A DNA stretch of 64,000 nt from UBA1479 sp048263775 (GTDB lineage Bacteria; Pseudomonadota; Alphaproteobacteria; Rhodospirillales; Casp-alpha2), in assembly GCA_048263775.1 (NCBI GenBank), contig JBLXDU010000007.1, positions 62,001-126,000 of the forward strand. The letters run 5' to 3'. Positions within the stretch are counted from its first letter, which is position 1; the number at the start of each line of letters is the position of its first letter. Under the pieces are notes generated by a model, which saw only the letters and a program-made list of their open reading frames with translations, was not told the DNA's origin and searched no databases. The position numbers and the translations under genes are program-made. Of this stretch, positions 9,589-18,822 are shown piece by piece.

Positions 9589-10206
9589 TTACTGAATGAT
9601 CAGGTCCTTGAACAGGACCGTATGGGCCTTGACCGGGGCGATCGCGAAATTGATGACGTTCAGCAACTCGAAGCGCAGGCGCTCCGAGCCTTCCTTGCCG
9701 ATCACGTCCTTGTATTCCAGGTCACGTAACTGGGTTTTGATGTTGTCCACCACCAGCGCCATTTTCGCCTCGTCCTGAAGGGCGGGCAGGTCGTGTTCAT
9801 CGACCTGCACGATCAGGTTCAGCTTGATGAAATGATTGCGCCTGCCGATCTTCTTCAGGTCGGTGCGGATTTCCGGCAACTGGTGAATGACCGGCTTGCC
9901 GATTTCCAGGGTCACTTCGGTGATGGCGGGCTTGCCGAACACGGCTTCGGTCGCGCCCATCATATGGGCCGCCAGGCCGCCGCCGATCAGGAGAAGCAGG
10001 ATCCCGGCGATGGCCGCGATCTTGAGGGTCTTTTTCTTCTTGGCGGCCGCGAGCTCTTCCTCGGTGGGTTCGGCGTCTTCGTCGTCCTCCCACTCTTCGT
10101 CGTCGTCTTCCCACTCCTCGCCGTCCTCGAGTTCGTCGTCGTCCTCGTATTCCTCGCCGTCTTCGAGTTCGTCGTCGTCTTCGATTTCTTCGGTCTTGTC
10201 GGCCAT
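9589..10206 (-). CDS. FliL-like flagellar basal-body-associated protein with acidic N-terminus
   Basis: This 205-residue bitopic membrane protein has a strongly acidic, repetitive cytoplasmic N-terminus (about 1-52; near-repeats of EDDDELEDGEE), a KKKK stop, a membrane helix at about 62-84 and a periplasmic FliL-like domain. The C-terminal pattern RFELLNVIN...VLFKDLIIQ fits FliL, which stabilises the flagellar stator. No other flagellar gene is in the window, so it is an orphan paralogue or a FliL-domain protein of other function. The acidic tract is longer than I would expect for FliL. Confidence 0.7.
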   Translation of the reverse strand: MADKTEEIEDDDELEDGEEYEDDDELEDGEEWEDDDEEWEDDEDAEPTEEELAAAKKKKTLKIAAIAGILLLLIGGGLAAHMMGATEAVFGKPAITEVTLEIGKPVIHQLPEIRTDLKKIGRRNHFIKLNLIVQVDEHDLPALQDEAKMALVVDNIKTQLRDLEYKDVIGKEGSERLRFELLNVINFAIAPVKAHTVLFKDLIIQ

Positions 10207-10343
10207 CGATATTTCCCCAGAGGACGCCGGCCCGATGGTGCAGCGGGCCTGACGCGATTTTATCGAGGGCGGAGACTAGCGCAAAATCAGCGCCGTCAAA
10301 ACCATCCAATGGTCGAGGGCGCGGCCAATCAACGCGGAGGGAC

Positions 10344-10808
10344 CTAGAGCGCCTTGACCGCCGTCAGCACCTCGTCGGCGTGTTCCTTAACCTTCACCTT
10401 GGGCCAGATGTTGCGGATCACGCCCTTTTCATCGATCAAAAAGGTGGCGCGTTGAATGCCCATGTACTTGCGGCCGTACATGTTCTTCTCGACCCACACG
10501 CCATAGCTGTCGCAGAGTGTGCCGTCCTCGTCGGACACCAAATGAAAGGGCAGGTCGTACTTGGCCTTGAACTTGTCGTGGCGGGCAACCGAATCCTTGG
10601 AGGCGCCGACGATCACGGTCCCTTCCTTTTCGAACTTCTTGATCGCGTCGCGGAAGCCCTGGGCCTCGGTCGTACAGCCTGGGGTGTCGTCCTTGGGATA
10701 GAAGTACAGCACGACCTTCTTGCCCTTCAGGTCCTTCAGGGCAAGCATGCCGCCACCGTCCGCCGGCAGGGTGAAATCGGGGGCCTTGTCGCCGATGGAA
10801 AGGGTCAT
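10344..10808 (-). CDS. bcp: Thiol peroxidase, Bcp/PrxQ family peroxiredoxin
   Basis: This 154-residue cytoplasmic peroxiredoxin reduces hydroperoxides. The peroxidatic cysteine is C45 in the TPGCTTEA motif. Position 50, where many Bcp proteins have the resolving cysteine, is glutamine (EAQGFRD), so it should behave as a 1-Cys type or use another partner; a second cysteine sits in GTLCDSYG. It lies 28 bases downstream of glnE on the same strand and may be co-transcribed. Confidence 0.95.
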   Translation of the reverse strand: MTLSIGDKAPDFTLPADGGGMLALKDLKGKKVVLYFYPKDDTPGCTTEAQGFRDAIKKFEKEGTVIVGASKDSVARHDKFKAKYDLPFHLVSDEDGTLCDSYGVWVEKNMYGRKYMGIQRATFLIDEKGVIRNIWPKVKVKEHADEVLTAVKAL

Positions 10809-10836
10809 ATCCGGGGTCTCCTTATGCGTGGTGGTC

Positions 10837-13800
10837 TCATTCGGTTGCGTCCTCGGCGGGCGGCAGTTCCGCCGCCGGGCCGTCGATCAGGTCCTGGTAT
10901 ATATCGAACACGGCCTGGGCCGTTTCCATCATCATGCGTTTCAGGCCCGCGAAATCGTCCGCCCCCGCGACGCGCATCAGGTCGTCTGCCAGGGCACCGG
11001 AAATCAGGTTTTCCTTTTCCTTGGTCAGGGTGCCTTCGATGGTTTCGGCCAACAGGCCGAGGATGCCCATCCAAAGTTCCTGGGCCCGCATTAGGGTCTG
11101 CCAATGGGCGGTGGCGAGCACGCCCGCCGATTTCAGCTTGTCCAGGCTGGCCGCCGTATTGGCGTCGCGGATATCAGGATGGTCGCCGATATGGCGCAGG
11201 GTCAGGTACTGCACGATGAAGGCGATATCGACCAGGCCGCCGCGCAGGTTCTTGACGTCCCAGATGCAGTCCGAGGTCTTTTCCCGGGCGATGCGCTGGC
11301 GCATGTCGGCGGCGTCGCGCAGCAGCTTCACCGGATCGACGGGATCGCCCAGGATGGCGGCGATGGCGTCCTCCACCCGGCCGCGCAGGTCGCCCGTTCC
11401 GGCCACGGCGCGGGCGCGGACCAGGGCCATGCGCTCCCACGTCCAGGCGGATTCATCGTGGTACTTGCGGAATGCGGTCAGCGAGGTCGCCAGCGGACCC
11501 TTGGTGCCCGACGGGCGCAGGCGCATGTCGACCTCGTACAGCGGCCCTTCGACCATCATCGCCGTGACGGCGTTGATGGTGCGCTGGGTCAGGCGGCCGA
11601 AATACTGGGCCGGGGCAAGGGGCCGGTCACCGTCCGATTCCTCGGCGTCGTCGTCGGTGTCGTAGACGAAAATCAGGTCCAGGTCCGAGGCCGCGGTCAT
11701 TTCCCGGCTGCCCAAACGGCCGAGCGCCACGATGGCGATCTCTCCGCCGGAAATGCGGCCGTGGCCGGCGGCGAAGTCGTCGGCGACGCGGGTCAGCACC
11801 GCGCCCAACGCCGTTTCGGCGATGTCCGAGAGCGCGCGCGAGGCGTCCAACGGATGGATCCGGGCGTCCAGACGCTGCACACCGACCTGAAAGCGCCGGT
11901 CGTTGGCCCAACGGCGGCAGGTAATCAGCACATCTTCCAGGTCGCGGCAGGCCTTCAACTGGGCTTCGAGTTCGTCGTGCAGGCCCAAAAGGTCCGGGGG
12001 CGGGTCAAAGAAATCGGCGGTCAGCACGCTGTCCAGGATCGACGCATGGTTGCCCATATGCTCCGCCAGCTTGGGCGCCTTGCCGGCGATCTCGACCACC
12101 AGGGACAACAGGTGCGGATTGGAATGGAACATGGAAAACAACTGCACGCCGCCGGGCAGCACCTTGAGGAAGCTGTCGAAGCGCAGGAAGGTCTTGTCCG
12201 GTTCCGGCGTCTTGGCGATGGCACGCAACAGCACGGGCATCAGTTCGGTCAGCAACTCGCGGGACCGGGTCGACCGCATGGCCCGGTAGCGCCCATGGTG
12301 CCAGGCCCTTATCTGGGCATCGACGCGGGCCGGTTCCTCGAATCCCATCTTACGGATGGTCGCCAGCGTGTCCGGGTCGGCTTCGCCGCCCGTGAACACC
12401 AGATTGCCGCCGGCACCATCCTGGTCTGCCTCGGCGCTAAGCGCAGGTGCGTCGCCGAACAGGGCGCCGTAATGGGTCTGCACGCGCTCAAGGTGGCCGG
12501 TCAGGACCTCGGCGAAGGCGTCGCCCGTGGCATAACCCATGAAGCCCGCGAAGGCGTCGAAGGCCTCCTGTTCGTCCGGCAGGGTATGGGTCTGTTCGTC
12601 ATTGACCATCTGCAGGCGGTGTTCGACTTGGCGCAGAAAATCATAGGCGGCCTTCATGTCCGCCGCCGCCTCGGGCGTGACCTGTTCCAGGCTGACCAGG
12701 CAGTCGATGGCGGCCTTGGTGCCGGACAGGCGTAGTTCCGGGATGCGCCCGCCCCAGATCAACTGTTGGGTCTGGGCGAAGAATTCGATCTCGCGGATGC
12801 CGCCGCCGCCCAGCTTGACGTTATGGCCAAGCGCCTTGATCGCGCCGATGCCGCGATGGGCGTTGATCTGGCGCTTGATCGAATGAATGTCCTGGATCGC
12901 GGCGAAGTCCAGGTGCTTGCGCCAGATGAACGGGCGCAGCCATTCCAGGAAGCGCGTGCCGGCCTCCAGGTCGCCGGCCACGGCGCGGGCCTTGATCATG
13001 GCGGCCCGTTCCCAGTTCTGGCCCAGGCTTTCGTAATAGCTTTCGGCGGCCAGGACCGAAATCGCCAACGGCGTGGCGCTGGGGTCCGGGCGCAGGCGCA
13101 GGTCCGTGCGGAACACGTAACCATCGGCCGTGCGCTCGTCCATGATCCGCAGCATTTGGCGAACCAGACGAACCATGGCCGGCTGTAGATCATCGGGCTT
13201 GGTCGTGCGGATGACCTCGGGGTCGAACAGCACGATGATGTCGATGTCCGAGGAATAATTCAGTTCCCGTGCACCCAGCTTGCCCATGCCGAGAACGACC
13301 AGACCCGATCCTTGCGACGGTGATGCGGGATCGGCCAATTCCAGGGCACCGCGCCGCGCTATTTCCCTGAGACAGAAATCGCAGGCGGCCTTAAGGCAGG
13401 CTTCGGCGACATCGCTGAGCCCGCCGGTGACCTGTTCAAGGGACCAATCGCCGCTTATATCAGCCATGGCGATGGTCAATGCCGCGCGTTTCTTGGCGAT
13501 GCGCAGACGCGTCTTGATGGCGGGTTCGGTCTCGCCCTCGGGGGGGGCGGCAATGTCCGACAGGACGCCGGCCAGGGCTGCGTCGGGGCCGTCGGATAAA
13601 ATACGCAGGGTGAACGCCGGATCGCCCGAGGCCAGGCGGCCGAGGAACGGGCTATGGGCAAACACCGCATCCAGCAGAGCCTTTTCCGGGCTGCCGTCGG
13701 CGATTTTCGCCGCCGCCGATTCGGTGCTTGGATCGGCGCAGCGAGAAACGGCGGAATCCCAATGTTCCCAAGCAACTGCCAGGGATTCGGGGTTTCCCGG

Positions 13801-13845
13801 GCTTGGCAGATCGGGTTTACTGCTGAAGGCCGAATTTTCAGGCAT
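10837..13845 (-). CDS. glnE: Bifunctional glutamine synthetase adenylyltransferase/adenylyl-removing enzyme
   Basis: GlnE of about 1002 residues tunes glutamine synthetase activity by adding or removing AMP under PII control. Two nucleotidyltransferase domains are visible: the N-terminal removase with GMGKLGARELNYSSDIDII and the C-terminal transferase with LGRLGSREMTAASDLDLIF, joined by helical regions. I choose the ATG complementary to 13843-13845 (MPENSAFSSKPD). The in-frame extension beyond it would overlap the divergent gene's start and has no family features. The ribosome-binding site is weak. Confidence 0.96.
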   Translation of the reverse strand: MPENSAFSSKPDLPSPGNPESLAVAWEHWDSAVSRCADPSTESAAAKIADGSPEKALLDAVFAHSPFLGRLASGDPAFTLRILSDGPDAALAGVLSDIAAPPEGETEPAIKTRLRIAKKRAALTIAMADISGDWSLEQVTGGLSDVAEACLKAACDFCLREIARRGALELADPASPSQGSGLVVLGMGKLGARELNYSSDIDIIVLFDPEVIRTTKPDDLQPAMVRLVRQMLRIMDERTADGYVFRTDLRLRPDPSATPLAISVLAAESYYESLGQNWERAAMIKARAVAGDLEAGTRFLEWLRPFIWRKHLDFAAIQDIHSIKRQINAHRGIGAIKALGHNVKLGGGGIREIEFFAQTQQLIWGGRIPELRLSGTKAAIDCLVSLEQVTPEAAADMKAAYDFLRQVEHRLQMVNDEQTHTLPDEQEAFDAFAGFMGYATGDAFAEVLTGHLERVQTHYGALFGDAPALSAEADQDGAGGNLVFTGGEADPDTLATIRKMGFEEPARVDAQIRAWHHGRYRAMRSTRSRELLTELMPVLLRAIAKTPEPDKTFLRFDSFLKVLPGGVQLFSMFHSNPHLLSLVVEIAGKAPKLAEHMGNHASILDSVLTADFFDPPPDLLGLHDELEAQLKACRDLEDVLITCRRWANDRRFQVGVQRLDARIHPLDASRALSDIAETALGAVLTRVADDFAAGHGRISGGEIAIVALGRLGSREMTAASDLDLIFVYDTDDDAEESDGDRPLAPAQYFGRLTQRTINAVTAMMVEGPLYEVDMRLRPSGTKGPLATSLTAFRKYHDESAWTWERMALVRARAVAGTGDLRGRVEDAIAAILGDPVDPVKLLRDAADMRQRIAREKTSDCIWDVKNLRGGLVDIAFIVQYLTLRHIGDHPDIRDANTAASLDKLKSAGVLATAHWQTLMRAQELWMGILGLLAETIEGTLTKEKENLISGALADDLMRVAGADDFAGLKRMMMETAQAVFDIYQDLIDGPAAELPPAEDATE

Positions 13846-13929
13846 ACTAATCACTTGTTTCTCAGGCCTTGGGGGGCCTGAACACTGCGGTAAGCAAAAA
13901 CTGGGGTCAAGCGCGCTAACGGAGGCGTG

Positions 13930-16900
13930 GTGACAGACGACGTCGAACAACACGGCGGGCAGGGTGAGAATCGGACGGGCGGCCATCTGAAGCGGTGGTG
14001 CCGGGGGGCCGTGCATCTTGCTGGCGGCCTGCTGGCGGGCGTGGCCATCGTCGCGGGCCTGCTGTCATGGCAGTTGTCCAAGGGGCCGATTTCCCTCAGT
14101 TTCCTCACGCCCTATATCGAACAGGCGCTCAACGAACGCAGCCCCGACATGCAGGTCGAACTGGGCGATACCATCTTGACCTGGGCCGGGTGGGAACGGG
14201 CCCTGGACATCCGCGTCCTCGACGTCCTGGTATACGATAATCTGGGCGCCATCGTCGCCGCGATCCCCGAAGTCTCGTTTTCGCTGTCCAGCCGTGCCCT
14301 GATTCGGCGCGGCGCGATCGTGCCGAAAAGTGTCGAGCTGTTCGGCCCGCGTCTGGTCCTGCGGCGCGGCGCCGACGGTACGTTCGAGGTCAACCTTGGC
14401 AACGCCCGGTCCGACGGCCAGGGTCTGTCTGACGGCACGGGGTTGGGTAGCGGGTTGCTTGACCTTCTGATCGCCAAGGCCGGGGCCGGTCCGGATGCGG
14501 GTGCGCAATTGGCCTATCTGTCGCGACTGAACATCATCGGTGCGGAAACGGTGATCGTCGACGAAATCCTGGGCCGCCGATGGACCGCGCCGGTCGCCGA
14601 CATCCGGCTGGTCCGCGACGATGCGGGTATCCAGGGCGAGGTCGCCTTGCAGATGGATTTGAACGGCCGCCGCTCCGAGGTTACGGCCAAGGGCAGCTAT
14701 CTCGTCAACGAGGGGCGCGTGGCGGTCAGCGTCGCCTTCACCGATCTTGACCCGAAGGCGCTTGCCGGGTTCCACGAATCCCTCAAGCGTTTCGAAAGCA
14801 TCCAGCTTCCGCTCAAGGGCACGGTCACCCTGGGTATGACCGTCAACGGCCCGCCCGAGGACATCGGGTTCCGCTTCACGGGCGGTGAGGGCGAAATCCG
14901 CACCCCTGATCCGTATCAGGAAGCGATCGCGGTCAAATCCCTTGTTCTGGCCGGCCGCTATGACGGCCGTGCCCGAACAGCGGAGATCTTCGATTTCACC
15001 ATTGCCACGAAGGAGGGGGCGAGCGTGCGCTCTCCGGGTTCGGCGGCGCACCGCCTGCCGGTCGCGGGCCTGCAGTTTGCCGGCAAGTACTGGATGGATG
15101 ATGACCGGTTGGAAATCTCGCGGCTTGCCATCGACACGGGCGGCCCCCAGGCCGTGCTGGCCGGTACCGTGGAAGACGCGACGGGAGCGGCCGTGGGCGC
15201 CTTCGACGTGGCGCTGCGGAATACCCCGCTGAAGGACATCCGGAAGTACTGGGCGCCGGAATGGGCGCCCGATGTCTACAACTGGTGGACGGAAAACATC
15301 AAGGACGGCGTTGTCCCGACCCTCAACATGAAGGTCCGCGTCAGCGGCGGAACGGGCGGCTGGGCGCTGACCTCGGTGGTTGGCGACATGGATTTCCGGG
15401 ACACGGTCCTGTCCTACCTTCCCGGCATGCCGGACATCACGGACCTGGCTGGCAAATCGACCTTCACCCACAAACGCTTTGACGTCTTTGTCAGTCAGGG
15501 CAAATCGGGCGGGATGGCACTCAGCGAGGGGCAGCTGTTCATCACCGGCCTGTCAACCGGCAAGGAACAGGCGGAAATTCAGGCCACGATCGCGGGCCAG
15601 CTCGACAAGGCCCTGGCCTTGATCGATCATCCGCCGCTCGCCTATGCGACCAAGATGGAGGTCGACCCCAAGGGCACCAAGGGGGCGGCAAAGGTTCGTC
15701 TGCGTATCGGGTTTCCGCTGATCCTCGATCTAAAGCTGGAAGACGTGAACATCGCCGCCGACGCGCGCCTGCGTGAGGCCGCGATCCCCCATGCCCTGCA
15801 CGGTTTCGATCTGGACGCCGCCGACTTGACCATGTCCATCGACAAGCGCGGGATGGAGGTCAAGGGCAACGGCATCGTCGCCGGCATGCCGGCGGATATC
15901 TCCTGGCGTGAAAACTTCGGCGATAAGGTCGCCTTCCGCACAATCCTAGACCTGTCCGGGCGCATTCCCGATGTCGAGCGTATCCGCGAATTGGGCCTGA
16001 ACGTCGGCCTTTTGAACGAGGAATACGTAAGCGGTGCCGTCGGCGCCAATCTGCGCTTCACGGTGCTGAACGATGACGAAACGCGGGTCGAAGTCCGCGC
16101 CGACCTGGCCGAAGCACAACTGGCCGTCGACCGGGTGAAGTGGAAGAAGCCCTTTGGGGCCGCCGGCCGCGCGGAAATGAACGTTACCTTCAAGCAGGAT
16201 AAGGCACACGAGATCACCCATTTCGCGCTTTATGCCGAAGACCTGGCTGTCGCCGGGCGGGGGACGTTCGAGGACGACGGAAAGTCCGTTCAGCGCATCG
16301 ATTTCACGCGCATCAATCACGGCCGCACGGACATGAAGGGGGCGCTGATCCGGCGCGCTGATGGCGCCTGGGATCTGGGGTTCCATGGCGCCGGGCTCGA
16401 TCTGTCGCCGGTATGGAAGGACCTGACCGAAAGCGAGGGCGGGGAGGTGTTGGGGGACTTCGTACTCGCCGCCGAGTTCGACAAGGTCTGGATCGACGAC
16501 AAACGGGCCTTGAGCGACGTATCCGGCACGTTTCAGCGCGAAGGAAATATCTGGCGCACGGTTTATCTGAAATCCATCCTCGACGGTGCCACGGCGTTGA
16601 ACGTGGAACTCAAGCCGGGACTGAACGGCGCCAACCGCACGGTTGATATCAGCACCGCCGATGCGGGCGTCGTGCTGCGCACGCTGGGCTTCTACGACAA
16701 CATGCAGGGCGGCGCCTTGCAATTGACCGGCACTTTCGATGACAGCCATCCCGATCATCCATTGAAAGGTCGCTTGCTGATCCGTGACTACCGCGTGCTG
16801 AAGGCCCCGGCCTTGGCCCATCTGGTCAGCATCATGGCGTTGACCGGCATCCTTGATGCGCTACAGGGTGATGGCCTGGGCTTTGCCGTGCTCGACATTC

Positions 16901-17274
16901 CCTTCACCATGCGTTCGGGCGTGGTTGAAATCGCCGACGCCCGTGCGGCGGGGACGTCCCTGGGCTTCACGGCCTCGGGCACGGTCTATACCCATGCCGA
17001 CATTGTCGATCTGGAAGGCACTGTGGTGCCGGCCTATGCCATCAACTCGGCCCTGGGGCGCATTCCGATCCTGGGCAACATCTTCACCGGCGGCGAGAAG
17101 GGCAGCGGTTTGTTTGCCGCCAACTTCCGCATGACCGGCCCGCAGGAAGATCCAAAGGTTGACGTCAACCCGTTGTCGGCGCTTGCCCCCGGGTTCCTGC
17201 GCCGCCTGTTCGGCGTATTCGGGGATTCACCGGCGGCGCCTAAAGACCTAAACCCCGTACCGACGCCGAAATGA
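13930..17274 (+). CDS. AsmA-like/DUF3971 large envelope protein
   Basis: The protein of about 1114 residues has one N-terminal membrane helix (about 25-50, AVHLAGGLLAGVAIVAGLL) and a long beta-rich periplasmic body. This is the plan of AsmA/YhdP-type proteins, now viewed as bridge-like carriers of lipid between inner and outer membranes. The C-terminus shows an AsmA-like conserved region (ILGNIFTGGEKGSGLFAANFRMTGP). Tandem GTG codons at 13927 and 13930 follow a GGAGG; the second has the better spacing. Its stop overlaps the next gene's ATG by four bases, implying translational coupling. Function here is inferred from the fold class. Confidence 0.8.
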   Translation: MTDDVEQHGGQGENRTGGHLKRWCRGAVHLAGGLLAGVAIVAGLLSWQLSKGPISLSFLTPYIEQALNERSPDMQVELGDTILTWAGWERALDIRVLDVLVYDNLGAIVAAIPEVSFSLSSRALIRRGAIVPKSVELFGPRLVLRRGADGTFEVNLGNARSDGQGLSDGTGLGSGLLDLLIAKAGAGPDAGAQLAYLSRLNIIGAETVIVDEILGRRWTAPVADIRLVRDDAGIQGEVALQMDLNGRRSEVTAKGSYLVNEGRVAVSVAFTDLDPKALAGFHESLKRFESIQLPLKGTVTLGMTVNGPPEDIGFRFTGGEGEIRTPDPYQEAIAVKSLVLAGRYDGRARTAEIFDFTIATKEGASVRSPGSAAHRLPVAGLQFAGKYWMDDDRLEISRLAIDTGGPQAVLAGTVEDATGAAVGAFDVALRNTPLKDIRKYWAPEWAPDVYNWWTENIKDGVVPTLNMKVRVSGGTGGWALTSVVGDMDFRDTVLSYLPGMPDITDLAGKSTFTHKRFDVFVSQGKSGGMALSEGQLFITGLSTGKEQAEIQATIAGQLDKALALIDHPPLAYATKMEVDPKGTKGAAKVRLRIGFPLILDLKLEDVNIAADARLREAAIPHALHGFDLDAADLTMSIDKRGMEVKGNGIVAGMPADISWRENFGDKVAFRTILDLSGRIPDVERIRELGLNVGLLNEEYVSGAVGANLRFTVLNDDETRVEVRADLAEAQLAVDRVKWKKPFGAAGRAEMNVTFKQDKAHEITHFALYAEDLAVAGRGTFEDDGKSVQRIDFTRINHGRTDMKGALIRRADGAWDLGFHGAGLDLSPVWKDLTESEGGEVLGDFVLAAEFDKVWIDDKRALSDVSGTFQREGNIWRTVYLKSILDGATALNVELKPGLNGANRTVDISTADAGVVLRTLGFYDNMQGGALQLTGTFDDSHPDHPLKGRLLIRDYRVLKAPALAHLVSIMALTGILDALQGDGLGFAVLDIPFTMRSGVVEIADARAAGTSLGFTASGTVYTHADIVDLEGTVVPAYAINSALGRIPILGNIFTGGEKGSGLFAANFRMTGPQEDPKVDVNPLSALAPGFLRRLFGVFGDSPAAPKDLNPVPTPK

Positions 17275-18815
17275 ACGCTTTGACCGGCCGGATCATTGCC
17301 GCCGGCCCGGGCCGGTTGGCCGTGGCGCTGGCGACCTATGTGACGGTTTTGCTGGTCCTGCGCTTGACGCTGTTTCCGGGAGGCTCCGACGATGACGCGG
17401 AAATCCTCTATTACACACAGTCCTGGGCGCTGGCCTATAAGACCGGCCAGCCGCCGCTCTATGCCTGGCTGATCCGCGCGGCCGAGGCTGTCATGGGCCC
17501 GACCATGGGGGCGGTGGTCGGGGTCAAATATGTGCTGCTCGCCGCATTCTATGTATTTGTGTATCAGGCCGCGCGGCGGCTGTTCGCGGACAGCCTGTTT
17601 GCCGCCCTGGCGCCGCTGTCGCTGGTCGCTTGTTATTTCATCGGCTGGGAAACGGTTGTCAATTATTCCCACACGGTCCTGCTGCTGGCGGCCATGGCGG
17701 CGGCGTTCTGGCTGGTCCTGCGCCTGGAAACGCGATCCGGCTGGACTGATTATTTGTGGGTCGCCTTGGCGATCGCCACGGGTCTGCTCGCGAAATACAA
17801 TTTCATCTTGTTCCTGGTGCCGCTGCTGGCTGCCGCGTGGCGGCACCCCGGGTTGCGGCCCCGGGTGTTCTGCCTGCGCTTTTTGGCGGCGCTCATCCTG
17901 GCGGCGGGGATCGCGGCACTTCCTCTGGCCCATTTCCTGACCGATGCCGACGCCGTGGCGGGCGCCGCCGGGGCTGGGCGCCTGTTTCCGGTGATCGACG
18001 ACCGGCTGGCGGCGGCGGGCCGGGGGCTTTGGCAATTCGTCCTGGCGACCCTCGGCCTGGTATCGCCATTCCTGCTTTTTGCCTTTGGGATGTTTCCTGG
18101 CGCCTTGGCGCCGTTGCCCCATCCGTCGACGCGCCTGATCAATTCGGGACGGTTTCTGGAAGCCTATCTACTGGTTCTACTGGTGGTTTGCGTCGCGGCG
18201 ATCCTGGCCACAGGGGCGGCGGATGTGCGCAACAATTGGATGGTGGTGTGGTTCCCGCTGCCGCTTTACCTGTTGCTGCGGATCAAGGTGTTCACGGATG
18301 ACGGCGGGGCAAAGCGCCGCCTGCATTGGTTCACGGCCGCCCTTCTGGTTGTCGCGCTGGCCGTGCCGGCGGGCCTTGTCGGACGGGGGCTTGTGGGGCC
18401 TAAGGCCTGCCGTAAGTGCAATTTCTTCATTCCTTACGAGGAACTTGCCCGCAGTCTGGTCGTCGCCGGGTTCAGTGCCGGGACCATCGTCGCCGTGGAT
18501 CGTCCGAACCAGATTGCCGGAAATCTGCGCCGCTATTTTCCCCACGCCCGCGTAATCAGTACCCGGTGGCGCGATTACATGCCCCCTCTGAACGCTGCCG
18601 GCCAGGCGGGGGAAGGTGGAAAATGCGCGCTGATCTGGTCCGGTGGGCCGTCCGGGGGTGGGGAGGGGCGGATGCTGGTCGAGGAATTGCGGGGTGGCAT
18701 TCCCGTGCCCAAGCAGACGATCTTCCGTCGAACCTCGCACCCCCTGCCGCGCAATCCGGAAAAGCGCCTGTCCTGGTCCTTCGTGGTGCTGGACGGTGAG
18801 GGCACCTGCCGTTAG
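17271..18815 (+). CDS. Glycosyltransferase family 39 (ArnT/PMT-like) membrane protein
   Basis: This 514-residue polytopic protein has an N-terminal membrane helix followed by LFPGGSDDDAEILYY, where the paired acidic residues match the catalytic motif of GT39 enzymes using polyprenyl-phosphate sugars. At least eight hydrophobic segments follow, then a soluble C-terminal part with CRKCNFFIPYEELA. It probably transfers a sugar to an envelope lipid or glycan in the periplasm; the substrate is unknown. ATGA overlap couples it to the AsmA-like gene. A paralogue lies immediately downstream in the opposite orientation. Confidence 0.85.
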   Translation: MNALTGRIIAAGPGRLAVALATYVTVLLVLRLTLFPGGSDDDAEILYYTQSWALAYKTGQPPLYAWLIRAAEAVMGPTMGAVVGVKYVLLAAFYVFVYQAARRLFADSLFAALAPLSLVACYFIGWETVVNYSHTVLLLAAMAAAFWLVLRLETRSGWTDYLWVALAIATGLLAKYNFILFLVPLLAAAWRHPGLRPRVFCLRFLAALILAAGIAALPLAHFLTDADAVAGAAGAGRLFPVIDDRLAAAGRGLWQFVLATLGLVSPFLLFAFGMFPGALAPLPHPSTRLINSGRFLEAYLLVLLVVCVAAILATGAADVRNNWMVVWFPLPLYLLLRIKVFTDDGGAKRRLHWFTAALLVVALAVPAGLVGRGLVGPKACRKCNFFIPYEELARSLVVAGFSAGTIVAVDRPNQIAGNLRRYFPHARVISTRWRDYMPPLNAAGQAGEGGKCALIWSGGPSGGGEGRMLVEELRGGIPVPKQTIFRRTSHPLPRNPEKRLSWSFVVLDGEGTCR

Positions 18816-18822
18816 GCAGGGC

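Noticed and set aside
13846..14016. N-terminal extension of GlnE
   Set aside because: It overlaps the start of the divergent AsmA-like gene and is not similar to known GlnE proteins.
14229..14237. Another GTATAC-containing operator
   Set aside because: It lies inside the AsmA-like coding sequence and lacks the flanking palindrome.
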